A stretch of 64,000 nt of DNA from Mycobacteriales bacterium (lineage in GTDB: Bacteria > Actinomycetota > Actinomycetes > Mycobacteriales > Mycobacteriaceae). Shown here piece after piece: positions 48,485 through 57,624 of this stretch (positions within the stretch are counted from its first letter, which is position 1; every line of letters starts with the position of its first letter). Below the pieces are notes generated by a model. That model saw only the letters and a list, made by a program, of their open reading frames with translations. It was not told the origin of the DNA and searched no databases. The stretch spans positions 62,001 to 126,000 of the forward strand of contig JAHABL010000001.1 in assembly GCA_018376445.1 (NCBI GenBank), in the 5' to 3' direction. The position numbers were made by a program, and so were the translations under genes.

Positions 48485-49387
48485 CTCTCCCGCCAGACCA
48501 TAGCGGCCCGCCGCGGAGCACTCCATCAGCCCATCCGTCAGCAGAGACTGCAGTGCCCGCTCGCGTTGAAGCGCATCCGGCCACACCACATCCAGCGCCG
48601 TTTTCTCCACCCCACCGGGCTGCTCCCGCACCACATCCAGCAACAGACCCCGCACCTGCCGGTCAGTGCCCGTAAATTTTTGTGGAGCAGGGCGTCGGCC
48701 ATGCGTGTCGTCATCCCACACGGGCTTTCCGGCCGCCACCCAGGCACAGGCATCCGCCAGCACACACTCCGCGCAGCGGGGCGCCCGCGCGGTACACACC
48801 AGCGCCCCGAATTCCATCAGCGCGGCCGAGAACTGGGCTCCGGTGGTGGGGTCTTCCGGCAGCAGTGCCTCCACTTCTGCCAGGTCCGCTTTCTCGCGGG
48901 GTTTCCCTTGGTCTGGTTTGCCGTGCTCGACCCGGGCGACGACGCGCCGCACATTGGTGTCAACGACAGGCACATTATCGCCGTAAGCGAAACAGGCCAC
49001 TGCGCGCGCGGTATATGAGCCCACCCCGGGAAGGGAGAGTAGTGTCTTTACGTCTCGCGGCACTGTGTCCTGATACTTGGCTGCCACCACTTGGGCGCAT
49101 TCCCGGAGGCGGAGGGCACGACGCGGGTAGCCGAGTTTTCCCCATGCGCGGACGGCCTCCGCAACAGGCTCTTTGCCCAGGTCACTGGGGTGGGGCCAGC
49201 GTTCCATCCAGTCCCGCCAAATGGGCTCAACGCGGGTCATGGGGGTTTGTTGGCTCATGACTTCCGAGACCAGCACTCCCCAGGCACTGGTGTGGGGATC
49301 CCGCCAGGGAAAGGGGCGGCGTGCTTCCGCGAACCAGCTGAGGATACGCTGGTGGGCGGCGGGGGTGGAGAGATAGCTGGTCGTCAC
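48476..49387 (-). CDS. mutY: A/G-specific adenine glycosylase
   Basis: A 303-residue base-excision repair enzyme removing adenine opposite 8-oxoguanine. The helix-hairpin-helix LPGVGSYTARAVACFAYG and the catalytic Asp in VPVVDTNVRR are present. The 4Fe-4S cluster cysteines have the expected spacing (C-x6-C-x2-C-x5-C in CTARAPRCAECVLADACAW). The C-terminal domain after residue 220 is short, as in mycobacterial MutY. GTG start 6 bases after TAGACT, probably leaderless. Confidence 0.95.
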   Translation of the reverse strand: MTTSYLSTPAAHQRILSWFAEARRPFPWRDPHTSAWGVLVSEVMSQQTPMTRVEPIWRDWMERWPHPSDLGKEPVAEAVRAWGKLGYPRRALRLRECAQVVAAKYQDTVPRDVKTLLSLPGVGSYTARAVACFAYGDNVPVVDTNVRRVVARVEHGKPDQGKPREKADLAEVEALLPEDPTTGAQFSAALMEFGALVCTARAPRCAECVLADACAWVAAGKPVWDDDTHGRRPAPQKFTGTDRQVRGLLLDVVREQPGGVEKTALDVVWPDALQRERALQSLLTDGLMECSAAGRYGLAGELS

Positions 49388-49399
49388 GTGGTCAGTCTA
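49388..49399 (-). promoter_or_regulatory. -10 box for leaderless mutY
   Basis: On the minus strand TAGACT (49399-49394) lies 6 bases before the GTG at 49387. Confidence 0.45.
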
Positions 49400-49442
49400 A
49401 GACACGGGACGGCAATGAGCAGCCGGCACCCCCAATTTTGGT

Positions 49443-49454
49443 TATCGTGAAGGT
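49443..49454 (+). promoter_or_regulatory. -10 box for a leaderless start at 49455
   Basis: TATCGT at 49443-49448 lies 6 bases before the GTG at 49455. It is divergent from the mutY promoter, 56 bases away. Confidence 0.4.
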
Positions 49455-50222
49455 GTGAGCATGGAACACCGCGATTACCGCGATCAACAAGGTCAGTTGC
49501 CGCCCGAGATTTACCGGCGTCGCCGTATAGTGGCGGTTGCTGTCATCGTTGTCGTGCTAGCTCTCATCGTGTGGGGTATCGTGGCAGCCGTCAACAAGGG
49601 GGGAAAGAAAAACTCGTCTACCGCTGGTTCTTCGACGGTGACGGTGTCCTCTACCGCAACGGTGACAGAGAAGCCCTCTAACGCCCCTGATTGTGCCGCG
49701 GGTGCCCTCAAGATTGAGGCCCAGGTGGGTCGTCCTAATGTGGCGCAGGGTAATAACCTGCCGCTCATTATGAAGATCACCAACACGTCTAAGAAGGCGT
49801 GTAAGGCTGAATTGGGTGCCGCCCACCAGCGTTACGAGGTCTACACCATGAAGGCGAACCGTCCGGTGTGGAAGTCGGAGATCTGCTACACTTCCGCCGA
49901 GAACCGCAAAGAGGTACTGGATCCGGGGGAGACCCGCCGCTTCACTGTGAATTGGGAGGGCACCCGCCAGAATGCCGACGGTAACTGCTCGGCGCAGGCT
50001 GCCCCGGCTGGTCCAGGTGCTTATAAGCTCTACACTTTGCTGAATGCACAGATGGGTGAGCCAGCTACCTTCAATGTGGTTCCCGCGGGCGAGGATGATA
50101 CTGCGGTAGCGGAGAACGACGAGGACACCGCCACCACCCCGTCTACGTCTGCCACGACGAAGAAGAGTACGCAGAAGCGCACCACGCAGAAGTCTACCCG
50201 CGGCTCTCAGCCGGCCCACTAG
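49455..50222 (+). CDS. membrane-anchored extracellular protein, Rv3587c-like
   Basis: A 255-residue protein with a short cytoplasmic N-terminus ending in YRRRR, one membrane helix (residues 26-46), a Ser/Thr-rich linker, a folded domain of about 120 residues and a Thr/Lys-rich tail (KKSTQKRTTQKSTRGS). The folded domain contains four cysteines, which may form two disulfides outside the cell (DCAAG, KACKAE, EICYTS, GNCSAQ). No enzymatic motif. It lies beside mutY, like the conserved membrane protein Rv3587c. Function unknown. Confidence 0.8.
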   Translation: MSMEHRDYRDQQGQLPPEIYRRRRIVAVAVIVVVLALIVWGIVAAVNKGGKKNSSTAGSSTVTVSSTATVTEKPSNAPDCAAGALKIEAQVGRPNVAQGNNLPLIMKITNTSKKACKAELGAAHQRYEVYTMKANRPVWKSEICYTSAENRKEVLDPGETRRFTVNWEGTRQNADGNCSAQAAPAGPGAYKLYTLLNAQMGEPATFNVVPAGEDDTAVAENDEDTATTPSTSATTKKSTQKRTTQKSTRGSQPAH

Positions 50223-50310
50223 CAAGCAGCCCTGCTCCGGGTAGCGACGTCACTCCTTTTCGTTTTCCGCTAGAAGTCTACCGATGTATTAAAAGCGCAG
50301 GTCAGGCACG

Positions 50311-50319
50311 TGGTAGAAT
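50311..50319 (+). promoter_or_regulatory. carD extended -10 promoter
   Basis: TGGTAGAAT is an extended -10 element (TG-N-TAGAAT) without an obvious -35. It gives a leader of about 20 bases with AAAGGGGA before carD. Confidence 0.55.
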
Positions 50320-50346
50320 GGGACGGTTGAAAGGGGAATACACCAC

Positions 50347-50886
50347 ATGGAATTTAACGTCGGAGACGTCGTCGTCTACCCCCACCACGGGGCAGCCCAA
50401 ATCGTCGAAATCGAAACTCGCACTCTTAAGGGAGAGCCCACCGAGTACCTGGTACTTCATATCCAGCAATCCGATCTCGTCGTTCGCGTCCCGCGCAAGA
50501 ACGTAGAAGAGGTTGGCGTTCGGGACGTCGTTGATGCGGATGGCCTAGAGCGGGTCTTCGAGGTGTTGCGTACCCCCCATGTGGAAGAGCCCACCAACTG
50601 GTCACGACGGTACAAGGCTAACCAGGAAAAGCTGGCCTCTGGTGACGTCAATAAGGTGGCTGAAGTGGTCCGTGACCTCTGGCGGCGCGAGCAGGATCGC
50701 GGGCTGTCCGCGGGCGAAAAACGCATGCTGTCGAAGGCCCGCCAAGTCCTGGTCGGTGAACTTGCACTAGCGGCAGGCTCGGAAGACGCCGATCGTGACG
50801 AACAGATCAACGCCATCCTGGCCGAGGGCGAGCGTGCCCGTCAGGCCGTTGCTGACGCCGAAAAGGAAGCAGCAGAGAAGAAGTAA
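50347..50886 (+). CDS. carD: CarD-family transcriptional regulator
   Basis: A 179-residue RNA-polymerase-binding protein that stabilises open promoter complexes, notably at rRNA promoters. The N-terminal RID/Tudor-like domain starts MEFNVGDVVVYPHHGAAQIVEIE, followed by a helical DNA-binding domain with the conserved tryptophans NWSRRYKAN and DLWRREQDRGLS. The C-terminal 20 residues are Ala/Glu-rich. Located before ispD-ispF as in M. tuberculosis, but with a 159-base gap. Confidence 0.96.
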   Translation: MEFNVGDVVVYPHHGAAQIVEIETRTLKGEPTEYLVLHIQQSDLVVRVPRKNVEEVGVRDVVDADGLERVFEVLRTPHVEEPTNWSRRYKANQEKLASGDVNKVAEVVRDLWRREQDRGLSAGEKRMLSKARQVLVGELALAAGSEDADRDEQINAILAEGERARQAVADAEKEAAEKK

Positions 50887-50956
50887 TAGGTAGGAGAATG
50901 ACGGGTCTGGAATGTGTACCGATACCGGGCGCGTCGCTGGCTCCTCTGATCACATC

Positions 50957-50984
50957 CACTGCATAACTTGCACTGCATAACTTG
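50957..50984 (+). repeat. 14-bp tandem duplication upstream of ispD
   Basis: CACTGCATAACTTG is repeated twice with no gap (50957-50970, 50971-50984) in the non-coding gap between carD and ispD. Confidence 0.9.
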
Positions 50985-51045
50985 ATACCCCATTTCGCTA
51001 CCGACTGTTCCTAAGGAGCCCCTCATTTAGAGGAGAGTAAACTTT

Positions 51046-51801
51046 ATGGTTGAATCTGCATCAAGCCGGAAAGATGGGAAGGTTGTCGCCATTGTTGCTG
51101 CCGCTGGCGCAGGACATCGGCTTGGCGCTGACCTTCCCAAAGCCTTCGTCCGCGTAGGCGACTACACCTTGCTGCAGCATACGCTGCGGCGTATAGACGC
51201 CAGTAGCGTCGTTGACGAAATCATCATCATGGCCGCCTTTGAGATGTGCGCTACCGCCCAAGAACAGGCACGCGAGCTGTCCCTATCCACTCCTGTGCGA
51301 GTTTTCCCCGGAGGCGTACTCCGCTCTGACTCCATCTATGAGGGCCTCAGATACGTTATGCGTGACGATGCCGAAGAGACCGTCGGGGTTGTCCTCATTC
51401 ACGACGCCGCCCGCTGCTTCGCCCCCACCGAGCTGTTCACAGAGGTGGCAGAAAAGGTTCGTGCTCTCATGGCGGAGGACGCCGCCGCTGGTGTCATCCC
51501 CGTTTTACCCATGGTCGACACTGTGAAAATGGTGGATAGTGCAGACAACGTCCTGGGAACCCCGGACCGTACGCGCCTCCGCCGAGTGCAAACACCGCAG
51601 GGCTTCGACGCTAAACTCTTGTGGACAGTCCACCAGGCTGCCAAGAAGGAAGAGCTCACTACCACCGATGATGCCACCCTGTTGGAGAAGTACCAACTGG
51701 GGGTCACCACTGTGCCGGGGAGCGAAAAGGCCTTCAAAATCACCACTCCCACCGATCTACGCCTCGCCCAGCTGCTGCTAGAAGAGGATTGCGAAGGATA
51801 A
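51046..51801 (+). CDS. ispD: 2-C-methyl-D-erythritol 4-phosphate cytidylyltransferase
   Basis: A 251-residue enzyme of the non-mevalonate isoprenoid pathway, making CDP-methylerythritol. The nucleotide-binding motif AAAGAGHRLGADLPKAF at about residues 15-31 is complete (usually AAAGxGxRxGxxxPKQF). VLIHDAARCF and VDTVKMVD are the other family motifs. GAGGAGAG lies 10 bases before the ATG. It is followed 6 bases later by ispF. Confidence 0.95.
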   Translation: MVESASSRKDGKVVAIVAAAGAGHRLGADLPKAFVRVGDYTLLQHTLRRIDASSVVDEIIIMAAFEMCATAQEQARELSLSTPVRVFPGGVLRSDSIYEGLRYVMRDDAEETVGVVLIHDAARCFAPTELFTEVAEKVRALMAEDAAAGVIPVLPMVDTVKMVDSADNVLGTPDRTRLRRVQTPQGFDAKLLWTVHQAAKKEELTTTDDATLLEKYQLGVTTVPGSEKAFKITTPTDLRLAQLLLEEDCEG

Positions 51802-51807
51802 CTCTCT

Positions 51808-52386
51808 ATGGAGAATGCGAACTGGCGCAACTTCTTTCCCCGTGTCGGAGTAGGCACCGACGCCCACCAAGTGGAACCGGGGCGAGCCTGCTGGATGGCC
51901 GGCTTGCACTTCCCCGACGATGATGGATGCGCCGGGCACTCGGACGCCGACGTAGTCGTCCATGCGCTCATCGACGCTCTCCTCTCCGCCGCCGGCATCG
52001 GGGATCTCGGCACCATCTTCGGTGTTGGGCGTCCCGAATACGACGATGTCACCGGGGAGCGGCTCCTCACCGAAACCCGTGAACTCCTCGCCGACAATGG
52101 CTGGGTGGTGCTCAACGCTACAGTTCAGATGGTGGGTAACCGCCCCAAGATGGGCCCACGCCGGCTGGAAGCAGAACAGGTGCTTACCGACATCCTCGGT
52201 GCTCCCGTCTCTGTCCTTGCCACCTCCACCGACAAGCTCGGCTTCGCCGGTCGTGGAGAAGGTGTGGGGGCCGTCGCCACCGCACTCGTGATGCCTAGCG
52301 AGTATGCCCAGGCGGTCTCCCACGTTATCGCCGACAATCTGGGAGTGGAGTTAGATGACGGCGTTGATGCCGCACTCGATGAGTAA
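51808..52386 (+). CDS. ispF: 2-C-methyl-D-erythritol 2,4-cyclodiphosphate synthase
   Basis: A 192-residue enzyme cyclising CDP-methylerythritol phosphate. Metal ligands are in GVGTDAHQV (Asp and His near residue 18) and GHSDADVVVHAL; the C-terminal STDKLGFAGRGEGVGA is typical. It is longer than the usual 160 residues because of a C-terminal extension of about 25 residues. Operon with ispD; AAGGAT at the end of ispD serves as ribosome-binding site. Confidence 0.96.
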   Translation: MENANWRNFFPRVGVGTDAHQVEPGRACWMAGLHFPDDDGCAGHSDADVVVHALIDALLSAAGIGDLGTIFGVGRPEYDDVTGERLLTETRELLADNGWVVLNATVQMVGNRPKMGPRRLEAEQVLTDILGAPVSVLATSTDKLGFAGRGEGVGAVATALVMPSEYAQAVSHVIADNLGVELDDGVDAALDE

Positions 52387-52438
52387 GCTCACCCCACGGT
52401 AAACACCCCAGAAAGTGTCTTTACGCGGCGGATTCCTC

Positions 52439-52451
52439 TAAAATTAACCGC
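52439..52451 (+). promoter_or_regulatory. -10 box for leaderless cysS
   Basis: TAAAAT at 52439-52444 lies 7 bases before the GTG at 52452, with no Shine-Dalgarno. It suggests that cysS-rlmB is transcribed separately from ispD-ispF. Confidence 0.5.
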
Positions 52452-53867
52452 GTGACCTTGCGACTTTATGACACTGCTAGCCGAACCGTCCGAGATTTCG
52501 AGCCCATCACACCCGGGCACGTCTCCATCTACTTGTGTGGAGCGACGCCACAAACCTACCCGCACATTGGCCATGTGCGCTCTGGTGTAGCATTCGACAT
52601 TCTCCGTCGCTGGTTCCTCGCAAAAGGCAACGACGTCGCCTTTGTTCGCAATATCACCGACATTGACGACAAGATCCTCACCAAGGCCGCCGAAAACGGC
52701 CGTCCGTGGTGGGAATGGGTGTCTACCTTTGAGCGCGAGTTCACCAAGGCCTACAACATGCTGGGTGTACTACCCCCCTCCGTCGAGCCGCGCGCTACTG
52801 GACACGTTACCCAAATGGTGGAGTACATCCAGCGCATTATTGACGAAGGCTACGCATACGCCGCTGACGGTAACGTCTACTTTGACCTTGCCAAGTGGTC
52901 CAGGGACCCGAAGGGCGACTACGGTTGTCTGTCCGGCCAGAAGATTGATGACATGGAAGAGGGCGACTCTGCCGGCACCGGCAAACGCTCCCATCTCGAC
53001 TTTGCTCTCTGGAAGGCAGCCAAACCCGGCGAGCCTAGCTGGCCCACCCCGTGGGGGCCGGGACGTCCCGGCTGGCACATCGAGTGCTCCGTCATGTCCA
53101 CCACCTACCTTGGCGCCGAATTCGACATTCACTGTGGTGGACTGGATCTACAGTTCCCCCACCACGAGAACGAGATCGCCCAAGCGCACGGTGCGGGCGA
53201 CGGCTTCGCCCACTATTGGCTCCACAATGGGTGGGTCACCATGTCCGGGGAAAAGATGAGTAAGTCCCTCGGCAACACCCTCTCCATTCCCAACATGTTG
53301 GAGAAGGTGCGCCCGGTGGAACTGCGCTACTACTTGGGCTCCGCCAACTACCGCAGCATGCTTGAATACTCGGAGGAGGCGCTGCAGGAAGCCGCCGTCG
53401 GCTACCGCCGTATTGAAGCGTTCCTCCAGCGGGTAGTCAGTCGCACCGGCAGCGAACCCCAGATAACCACCTGGACTGCCGCATTCGAGCGGGCACTCGA
53501 CGATGATCTTGGCGTGCCTGCCGCCCTCGCCGAAATCCACACCCAGGTGCGGGCCGGAAACGCCGCCCTGGAAGCTGGGGACCAGCAGCGTGCCCACGAG
53601 GTCGCTGGTACCGTCCGTGCTATGGCAGATGTGCTGGGTATTGACCCGTTGTCAGAGCAGTGGCGGGATAGCAGCACGTCCGCCAGCGCTCGCGCCATGG
53701 AGGCGTTGGATGTGCTGGTGGGCGCAGAACTTGACCGACGTGCCGCCGCCCGCGCAGAGAAGAATTGGGCGGTCGCCGATGAGGTGCGTGATCGCCTCAA
53801 CGAGGCCGGCATTGTCATCACCGATACGGCAGCTGGGCCCGAATGGTCCCTGCAGGAGGAGAAGTAA
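52452..53867 (+). CDS. cysS: cysteinyl-tRNA synthetase
   Basis: A 471-residue class I synthetase. The HIGH motif appears as PHIGHVRS near residue 37 and KMSKS as GEKMSKSLGN near residue 270. Zinc ligands are in YLCGATPQ, HIECSVMS and the HHEN segment. The C-terminal domain ends with the conserved KNWAVADEVRDRL. The GTG start follows a -10-like box by 7 bases. The next gene begins immediately after the stop codon. Confidence 0.97.
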   Translation: MTLRLYDTASRTVRDFEPITPGHVSIYLCGATPQTYPHIGHVRSGVAFDILRRWFLAKGNDVAFVRNITDIDDKILTKAAENGRPWWEWVSTFEREFTKAYNMLGVLPPSVEPRATGHVTQMVEYIQRIIDEGYAYAADGNVYFDLAKWSRDPKGDYGCLSGQKIDDMEEGDSAGTGKRSHLDFALWKAAKPGEPSWPTPWGPGRPGWHIECSVMSTTYLGAEFDIHCGGLDLQFPHHENEIAQAHGAGDGFAHYWLHNGWVTMSGEKMSKSLGNTLSIPNMLEKVRPVELRYYLGSANYRSMLEYSEEALQEAAVGYRRIEAFLQRVVSRTGSEPQITTWTAAFERALDDDLGVPAALAEIHTQVRAGNAALEAGDQQRAHEVAGTVRAMADVLGIDPLSEQWRDSSTSASARAMEALDVLVGAELDRRAAARAEKNWAVADEVRDRLNEAGIVITDTAAGPEWSLQEEK

Positions 53868-54833
53868 ATGGCAGGCAACTCTGGGCGCCGTGGCGCCGTC
53901 CGCCGCGCCGGCACTAAAAAAGGCCAGGTCAAGGGGTCTGGCGGGAAGGGGCGCCGAGCTCTGCAGGGCCGGGGTGCCACCCCCAAGGCACAGGATCGGC
54001 ACTGGTACGCCGATAAGCAGCAACGGGTCGCCCGCAAGCGACAGGTCGGGCAGCGTCGCCGCAACGTCAATGTGCGAGACCTGCCGGAAATGGTGCTAGG
54101 CCGCAACCCGGTGTTGGAGTGCCTGCGGGCAGAAGTCCCTGCCACTGCCCTGTACATAGCACAGGGCACCAGCAACGATGATCGCCTCGCTGAGGCCATC
54201 AACACCGCCAAGACGCTGGGTCTGCCCATTCAGGAAGTGTCTCGCAAGGAACTCGACCGCCTCTCCGAGAACGGCATGCACCAGGGCATTGCTCTGGAGA
54301 TTCCGCCCTACGAGTATGCTGACCCCGCCGAGCTTATCGACATTGCCCGCGAGAAGGGGGAAGCACCGCTCATTGTGGTGCTCGACAACATCACTGACCC
54401 GCGTAACCTGGGCGCGGCTGTCCGTTCCACTGCTGCTTTCGGTGGGCACGGGGTGGTGATCCCGGAGCGCCGGAGTGCCTCCATGACGGCCGTGGCTTGG
54501 CGCACCTCCGCCGGTACCGCCGCCCGCCTACCCGTGGCACGTGCGACCAACCTCACCCGTACAGTGCAGGCCTTTGCCAAGGCAGGCTGCCAGATTGTGG
54601 GGCTGGATGCAGGTGGTGACGCGTCCCTGGACACCTACGATGGCACCGGTCCCGTGGTGGTGGTGGTTGGCTCCGAGGGGAAGGGGATTTCCCGCCTCGT
54701 GTCGGAGAACTGCGACTCCATTATGTCCATTCCGATGGCCAGTAATGTGGAGAGTTTGAATGCCTCCGTGGCCTGTGGTGTGGTGCTGTCGGAGTTTGCC
54801 AGGCAGCGGCGTCTACAAACCCCGACCAGCTAA
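53868..54833 (+). CDS. rlmB: 23S rRNA 2'-O-ribose methyltransferase, TrmH/RlmB family
   Basis: A 321-residue SPOUT methyltransferase that modifies a guanosine in 23S rRNA. The first ~65 residues are strongly basic and Gly-rich, then comes an L30e-like substrate domain starting VLGRNPVLECLRA, then the SPOUT knot with LDNITDPRNLGAAVRS, VVGSEGKG and PMASNVESLNASVA, the three family motifs. The ATG directly follows the cysS stop. Equivalent to Rv3579c. The exact target (G2251) is inferred from the family. Confidence 0.92.
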   Translation: MAGNSGRRGAVRRAGTKKGQVKGSGGKGRRALQGRGATPKAQDRHWYADKQQRVARKRQVGQRRRNVNVRDLPEMVLGRNPVLECLRAEVPATALYIAQGTSNDDRLAEAINTAKTLGLPIQEVSRKELDRLSENGMHQGIALEIPPYEYADPAELIDIAREKGEAPLIVVLDNITDPRNLGAAVRSTAAFGGHGVVIPERRSASMTAVAWRTSAGTAARLPVARATNLTRTVQAFAKAGCQIVGLDAGGDASLDTYDGTGPVVVVVGSEGKGISRLVSENCDSIMSIPMASNVESLNASVACGVVLSEFARQRRLQTPTS

Positions 54834-54870
54834 CCCAGACCACGGCCGCCGCGCAACGGTGGCGCTGCCG

Positions 54871-55716
54871 CTACGCTTTGTTCGGAATAGCTCGGCAAAT
54901 GAGGTAGATGAGGAAGCTTAGGAAGGTCACAAAGACCGACATGGGCACACCCGGGGCGAGTGACAAGAGAATGCCGCCCACTGCCGAAATCTCGGCGAAA
55001 ACTACCGACAGCAGCACCGCCATTCCGGGCCGCTTCGTTACCTGGAGAGCCGCTGCGCCTGGTGTTACCAGCAGGTTGAGCACCAGCAGGGCACCCACAA
55101 TCTGCACCCCTTCTGCGGCGACCAACCCCACCAGCACCGCAAACACTCCGTTCACCAGCCGTACTGGTACGCCCCGGGATTCGGCCACATAGTCGTCCAC
55201 AGACGAGAACAGCAGCGGCCGACCAATCACCAACAGCGTCACCACCACGACGACAGTCACCGCCACGAGAGTGGTCAGGTGACTCTCGGAGACACTCACA
55301 ATTTGGCCGGTGAGCAGCGAGAACTGGCTTCCCGTTCGGCCAGGGTAGAGGTGAAGGAAGAGGACGGCCAGACCTAGCCCAAAGGACAGTACCACCCCAA
55401 TGGTGCTATCGCGCTCATGCGCCTTCTTCCCCATAATGCCGAAAATCAAGGCGGCGATCACCGAGCCCACAATGGCACCCACCCCGACGGATGCACCAAT
55501 GAGGAGTGCTGCCGCCGCGCCGGTTAGGGCCAGTTCGGAGGTGCCATGGACGGAGAAGGACATCTGCCGCATCACAATGAATGGGCCGATAAGTCCAGAG
55601 ATGAGGCCCAACAGTACCGCTGCGATGAGGGCATGCTGGACGAAATCGTAGGCGAGGAGGTGACTCGTCACCGACCAGTTGACAAAGCCGGAAAAGAAGG
55701 TGCTCAACTCATTCAT
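54871..55716 (-). CDS. znuB: zinc/manganese ABC transporter permease
   Basis: A 281-residue permease of the ABC-3 family with eight or nine membrane helices. Family motifs are GPFIVMRQMSFSVHGTSEL near residue 47 and GALLVLNLLVTPGAAA in the second half. ATG at 55716 is chosen because GAGGAGG lies 7 bases upstream; the 8-base overlap with the ATPase gene implies coupling. Confidence 0.93.
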   Translation of the reverse strand: MNELSTFFSGFVNWSVTSHLLAYDFVQHALIAAVLLGLISGLIGPFIVMRQMSFSVHGTSELALTGAAAALLIGASVGVGAIVGSVIAALIFGIMGKKAHERDSTIGVVLSFGLGLAVLFLHLYPGRTGSQFSLLTGQIVSVSESHLTTLVAVTVVVVVTLLVIGRPLLFSSVDDYVAESRGVPVRLVNGVFAVLVGLVAAEGVQIVGALLVLNLLVTPGAAALQVTKRPGMAVLLSVVFAEISAVGGILLSLAPGVPMSVFVTFLSFLIYLICRAIPNKA

Positions 55717-56527
55717 GGGTCGCCTCCTCGGTACCCACAACCACAATCTGGCCCGCCACGCGCGCCACAGTGATGGGGGAACGGTAGAGCGCGGTGAGCG
55801 TCTCCGACGTCATCACCTCGTCGACCGGGCCACTACGATGCCCGGCATCCGTCAAGTAGAGCACTCGATCCACATAGGGAAGGATCGGGTTGATTTCGTG
55901 GGTGACGAAGAGGACCGCTGTGTGGTGTTCGCGAGCCTGCCGCACGATCAGTTCGACTACCCGTTTCTGCTGGGTGAGGTCCAGGCTCAACAGTGGCTCG
56001 TCACACAGTAGTACTGACGGGTTGGAGACAAGTGCTTGGGCTGCCCGGATACGCTGCTGCTCGCCGCCGGACAGTGTACCCACTGCCCGGTCCGCGAACG
56101 CTTCTGCACCCACTTCGGCAATGGCCTGGTCCACGAGATCGCGGTTGCGGCGCCGCGCGAAGAGCCCTGCCCACCCCCACTTGTGGCCATCGATACCCAT
56201 CTGAATGAGATCTCGACCCCGCATGGGTAGGTCGACATCCAAGGTTCGTTGCTGCGGAATGTATCCGACGGAGGGCAACCCTCGCCGTATCGGTTCGCCG
56301 TTGACGAAAGCGGCTCCGCGGGTGAGAGAGGTGAGACCCAGGATGGCGCGCAGGAGGGTAGTTTTTCCGGAGCCGTTGGGGCCTAAGATGGCAATGAATT
56401 CGCCGGGTTGGACCTCCAAGTCGAGGTTCGTCCAGAGGGTGCGGGTGTGCGCGTCGCCGGGGCCGGGGTGACGCAGTGGGACGTCAAGGCCGGCCCCGCG
56501 CAGAGTAAGGGCAGGGGGTTGGGTCAT
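55709..56527 (-). CDS. znuC: zinc/manganese ABC transporter ATPase
   Basis: A 272-residue ATPase. Walker A GPNGSGKT near residue 50, signature LSGGEQQR, Walker B VLLCDEPLLSLDL and the H-loop FVTHEINP are all intact. It sits between the binding-protein and permease genes and overlaps the permease start. Confidence 0.94.
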   Translation of the reverse strand: MTQPPALTLRGAGLDVPLRHPGPGDAHTRTLWTNLDLEVQPGEFIAILGPNGSGKTTLLRAILGLTSLTRGAAFVNGEPIRRGLPSVGYIPQQRTLDVDLPMRGRDLIQMGIDGHKWGWAGLFARRRNRDLVDQAIAEVGAEAFADRAVGTLSGGEQQRIRAAQALVSNPSVLLCDEPLLSLDLTQQKRVVELIVRQAREHHTAVLFVTHEINPILPYVDRVLYLTDAGHRSGPVDEVMTSETLTALYRSPITVARVAGQIVVVGTEEATHE

Positions 56528-56580
56528 AGGGCAGTTGCAGGAGGAGTGGGGCGTAGGGTGGGCAGAGTGCTGGCGGGTGT

Positions 56581-57624
56581 TTACTTCACGTCAAGGGCAG
56601 TGGCGAGAGCTTCCGCATTGTCGAGCATCCAGGTGGTGTAGTCCTTCTTCTCGGGCAGTGTCTCGGTGAGGTCGACGACGGGGACACCGCTCTTTTCTGC
56701 CAGTTTCCGCATCTCCTGGGTGGTGGAGTTAGCGTTTTGCGTATTGAAGAGGAAGACGTCCGCCTTCTTTCCTGTGATGGCATCGCGCATTTCGGCTACC
56801 TGTAGGGCGGACACGTCAGCGCCTTCCTCGATGGCTTCGGCGAAGCCGTGGGGGGTGACGTCCAGCATGTCAGCCAGGTCCACAAGGTGGGTGGCGAGAG
56901 GTTCAGTCTGTAGGAAGCGAGCGTGGTTACGCTGCTTCTCGATCTTCTCCAGGACTGCCTTTACCTCGCCGATACGCTGGGCGAAGTGTTCTTCATTGTC
57001 CTGGTAGGTGGTCTGGTTGGCGGGGTCAAGTTCGCTCAGTTTTTGGGTGAGGTCGGATGCGACATCCTTGGCGACGTCCACGTCGTAGAACACGTGTTCG
57101 TTGGGGGCGCCAGGAACATGGTGGTGATGGTGTCCGGCGTGCTCGTCCCCATGAGAGTGTTCGTCGGCATGCTGCTCAACGTGGTCGGCCTCGTTCTCAA
57201 TGAGCTCATTGTCGCGGTCCGGTTCGCCGTCGACTTTGATATCGCCTTCCAGGAAACTGTAGGCGTTGATGATCTTCTTCTGGTCCTGGTCGGCAAGGGC
57301 CTTGACGGCGAACTCGTCGTAGCCACCACCGTTCACGATGGCGATGTCAGCATCTTTTAAGGTGGCGATATCTGTGGGGCTTGCTTCGTAGGAGTGTGGG
57401 TCTGCGGAGGGGTCCTTGATGATGGAGTGGATGGTCGCATGTTCTCCGGCAATGGCCTGGGCGATGGAACCGTACACATTGGTGCTGGCAACAATACTGA
57501 TGCCGTCGGGCTCTGTGGAAGAAGTACTATCGCAGGCGGTGAGACCACCCATGCCCACGGCGGTGGTGAGGGCGAGAAGGCCGGTGGTGAGGCGACGGCG
57601 GAAGCGGGGGAGATGACCGGGCAT
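56581..57624 (-). CDS. znuA: zinc ABC transporter substrate-binding lipoprotein
   Basis: A 347-residue cluster A-I metal-binding protein. The signal peptide ends in lipobox LTAC, so it is lipid-anchored. A loop near residues 145-175 is packed with histidines and acidic residues (HADEHSHGDEHAGHHHHH), the mark of zinc- rather than manganese-specific members. Metal-binding histidines are in DPHSYEASP and HGFAEAIEEGAD. The start is at 57624, with GGAAAGGA 6 bases upstream. First gene of the znuACB operon; no Zur gene or recognisable Zur box is nearby. Confidence 0.93.
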   Translation of the reverse strand: MPGHLPRFRRRLTTGLLALTTAVGMGGLTACDSTSSTEPDGISIVASTNVYGSIAQAIAGEHATIHSIIKDPSADPHSYEASPTDIATLKDADIAIVNGGGYDEFAVKALADQDQKKIINAYSFLEGDIKVDGEPDRDNELIENEADHVEQHADEHSHGDEHAGHHHHHVPGAPNEHVFYDVDVAKDVASDLTQKLSELDPANQTTYQDNEEHFAQRIGEVKAVLEKIEKQRNHARFLQTEPLATHLVDLADMLDVTPHGFAEAIEEGADVSALQVAEMRDAITGKKADVFLFNTQNANSTTQEMRKLAEKSGVPVVDLTETLPEKKDYTTWMLDNAEALATALDVK

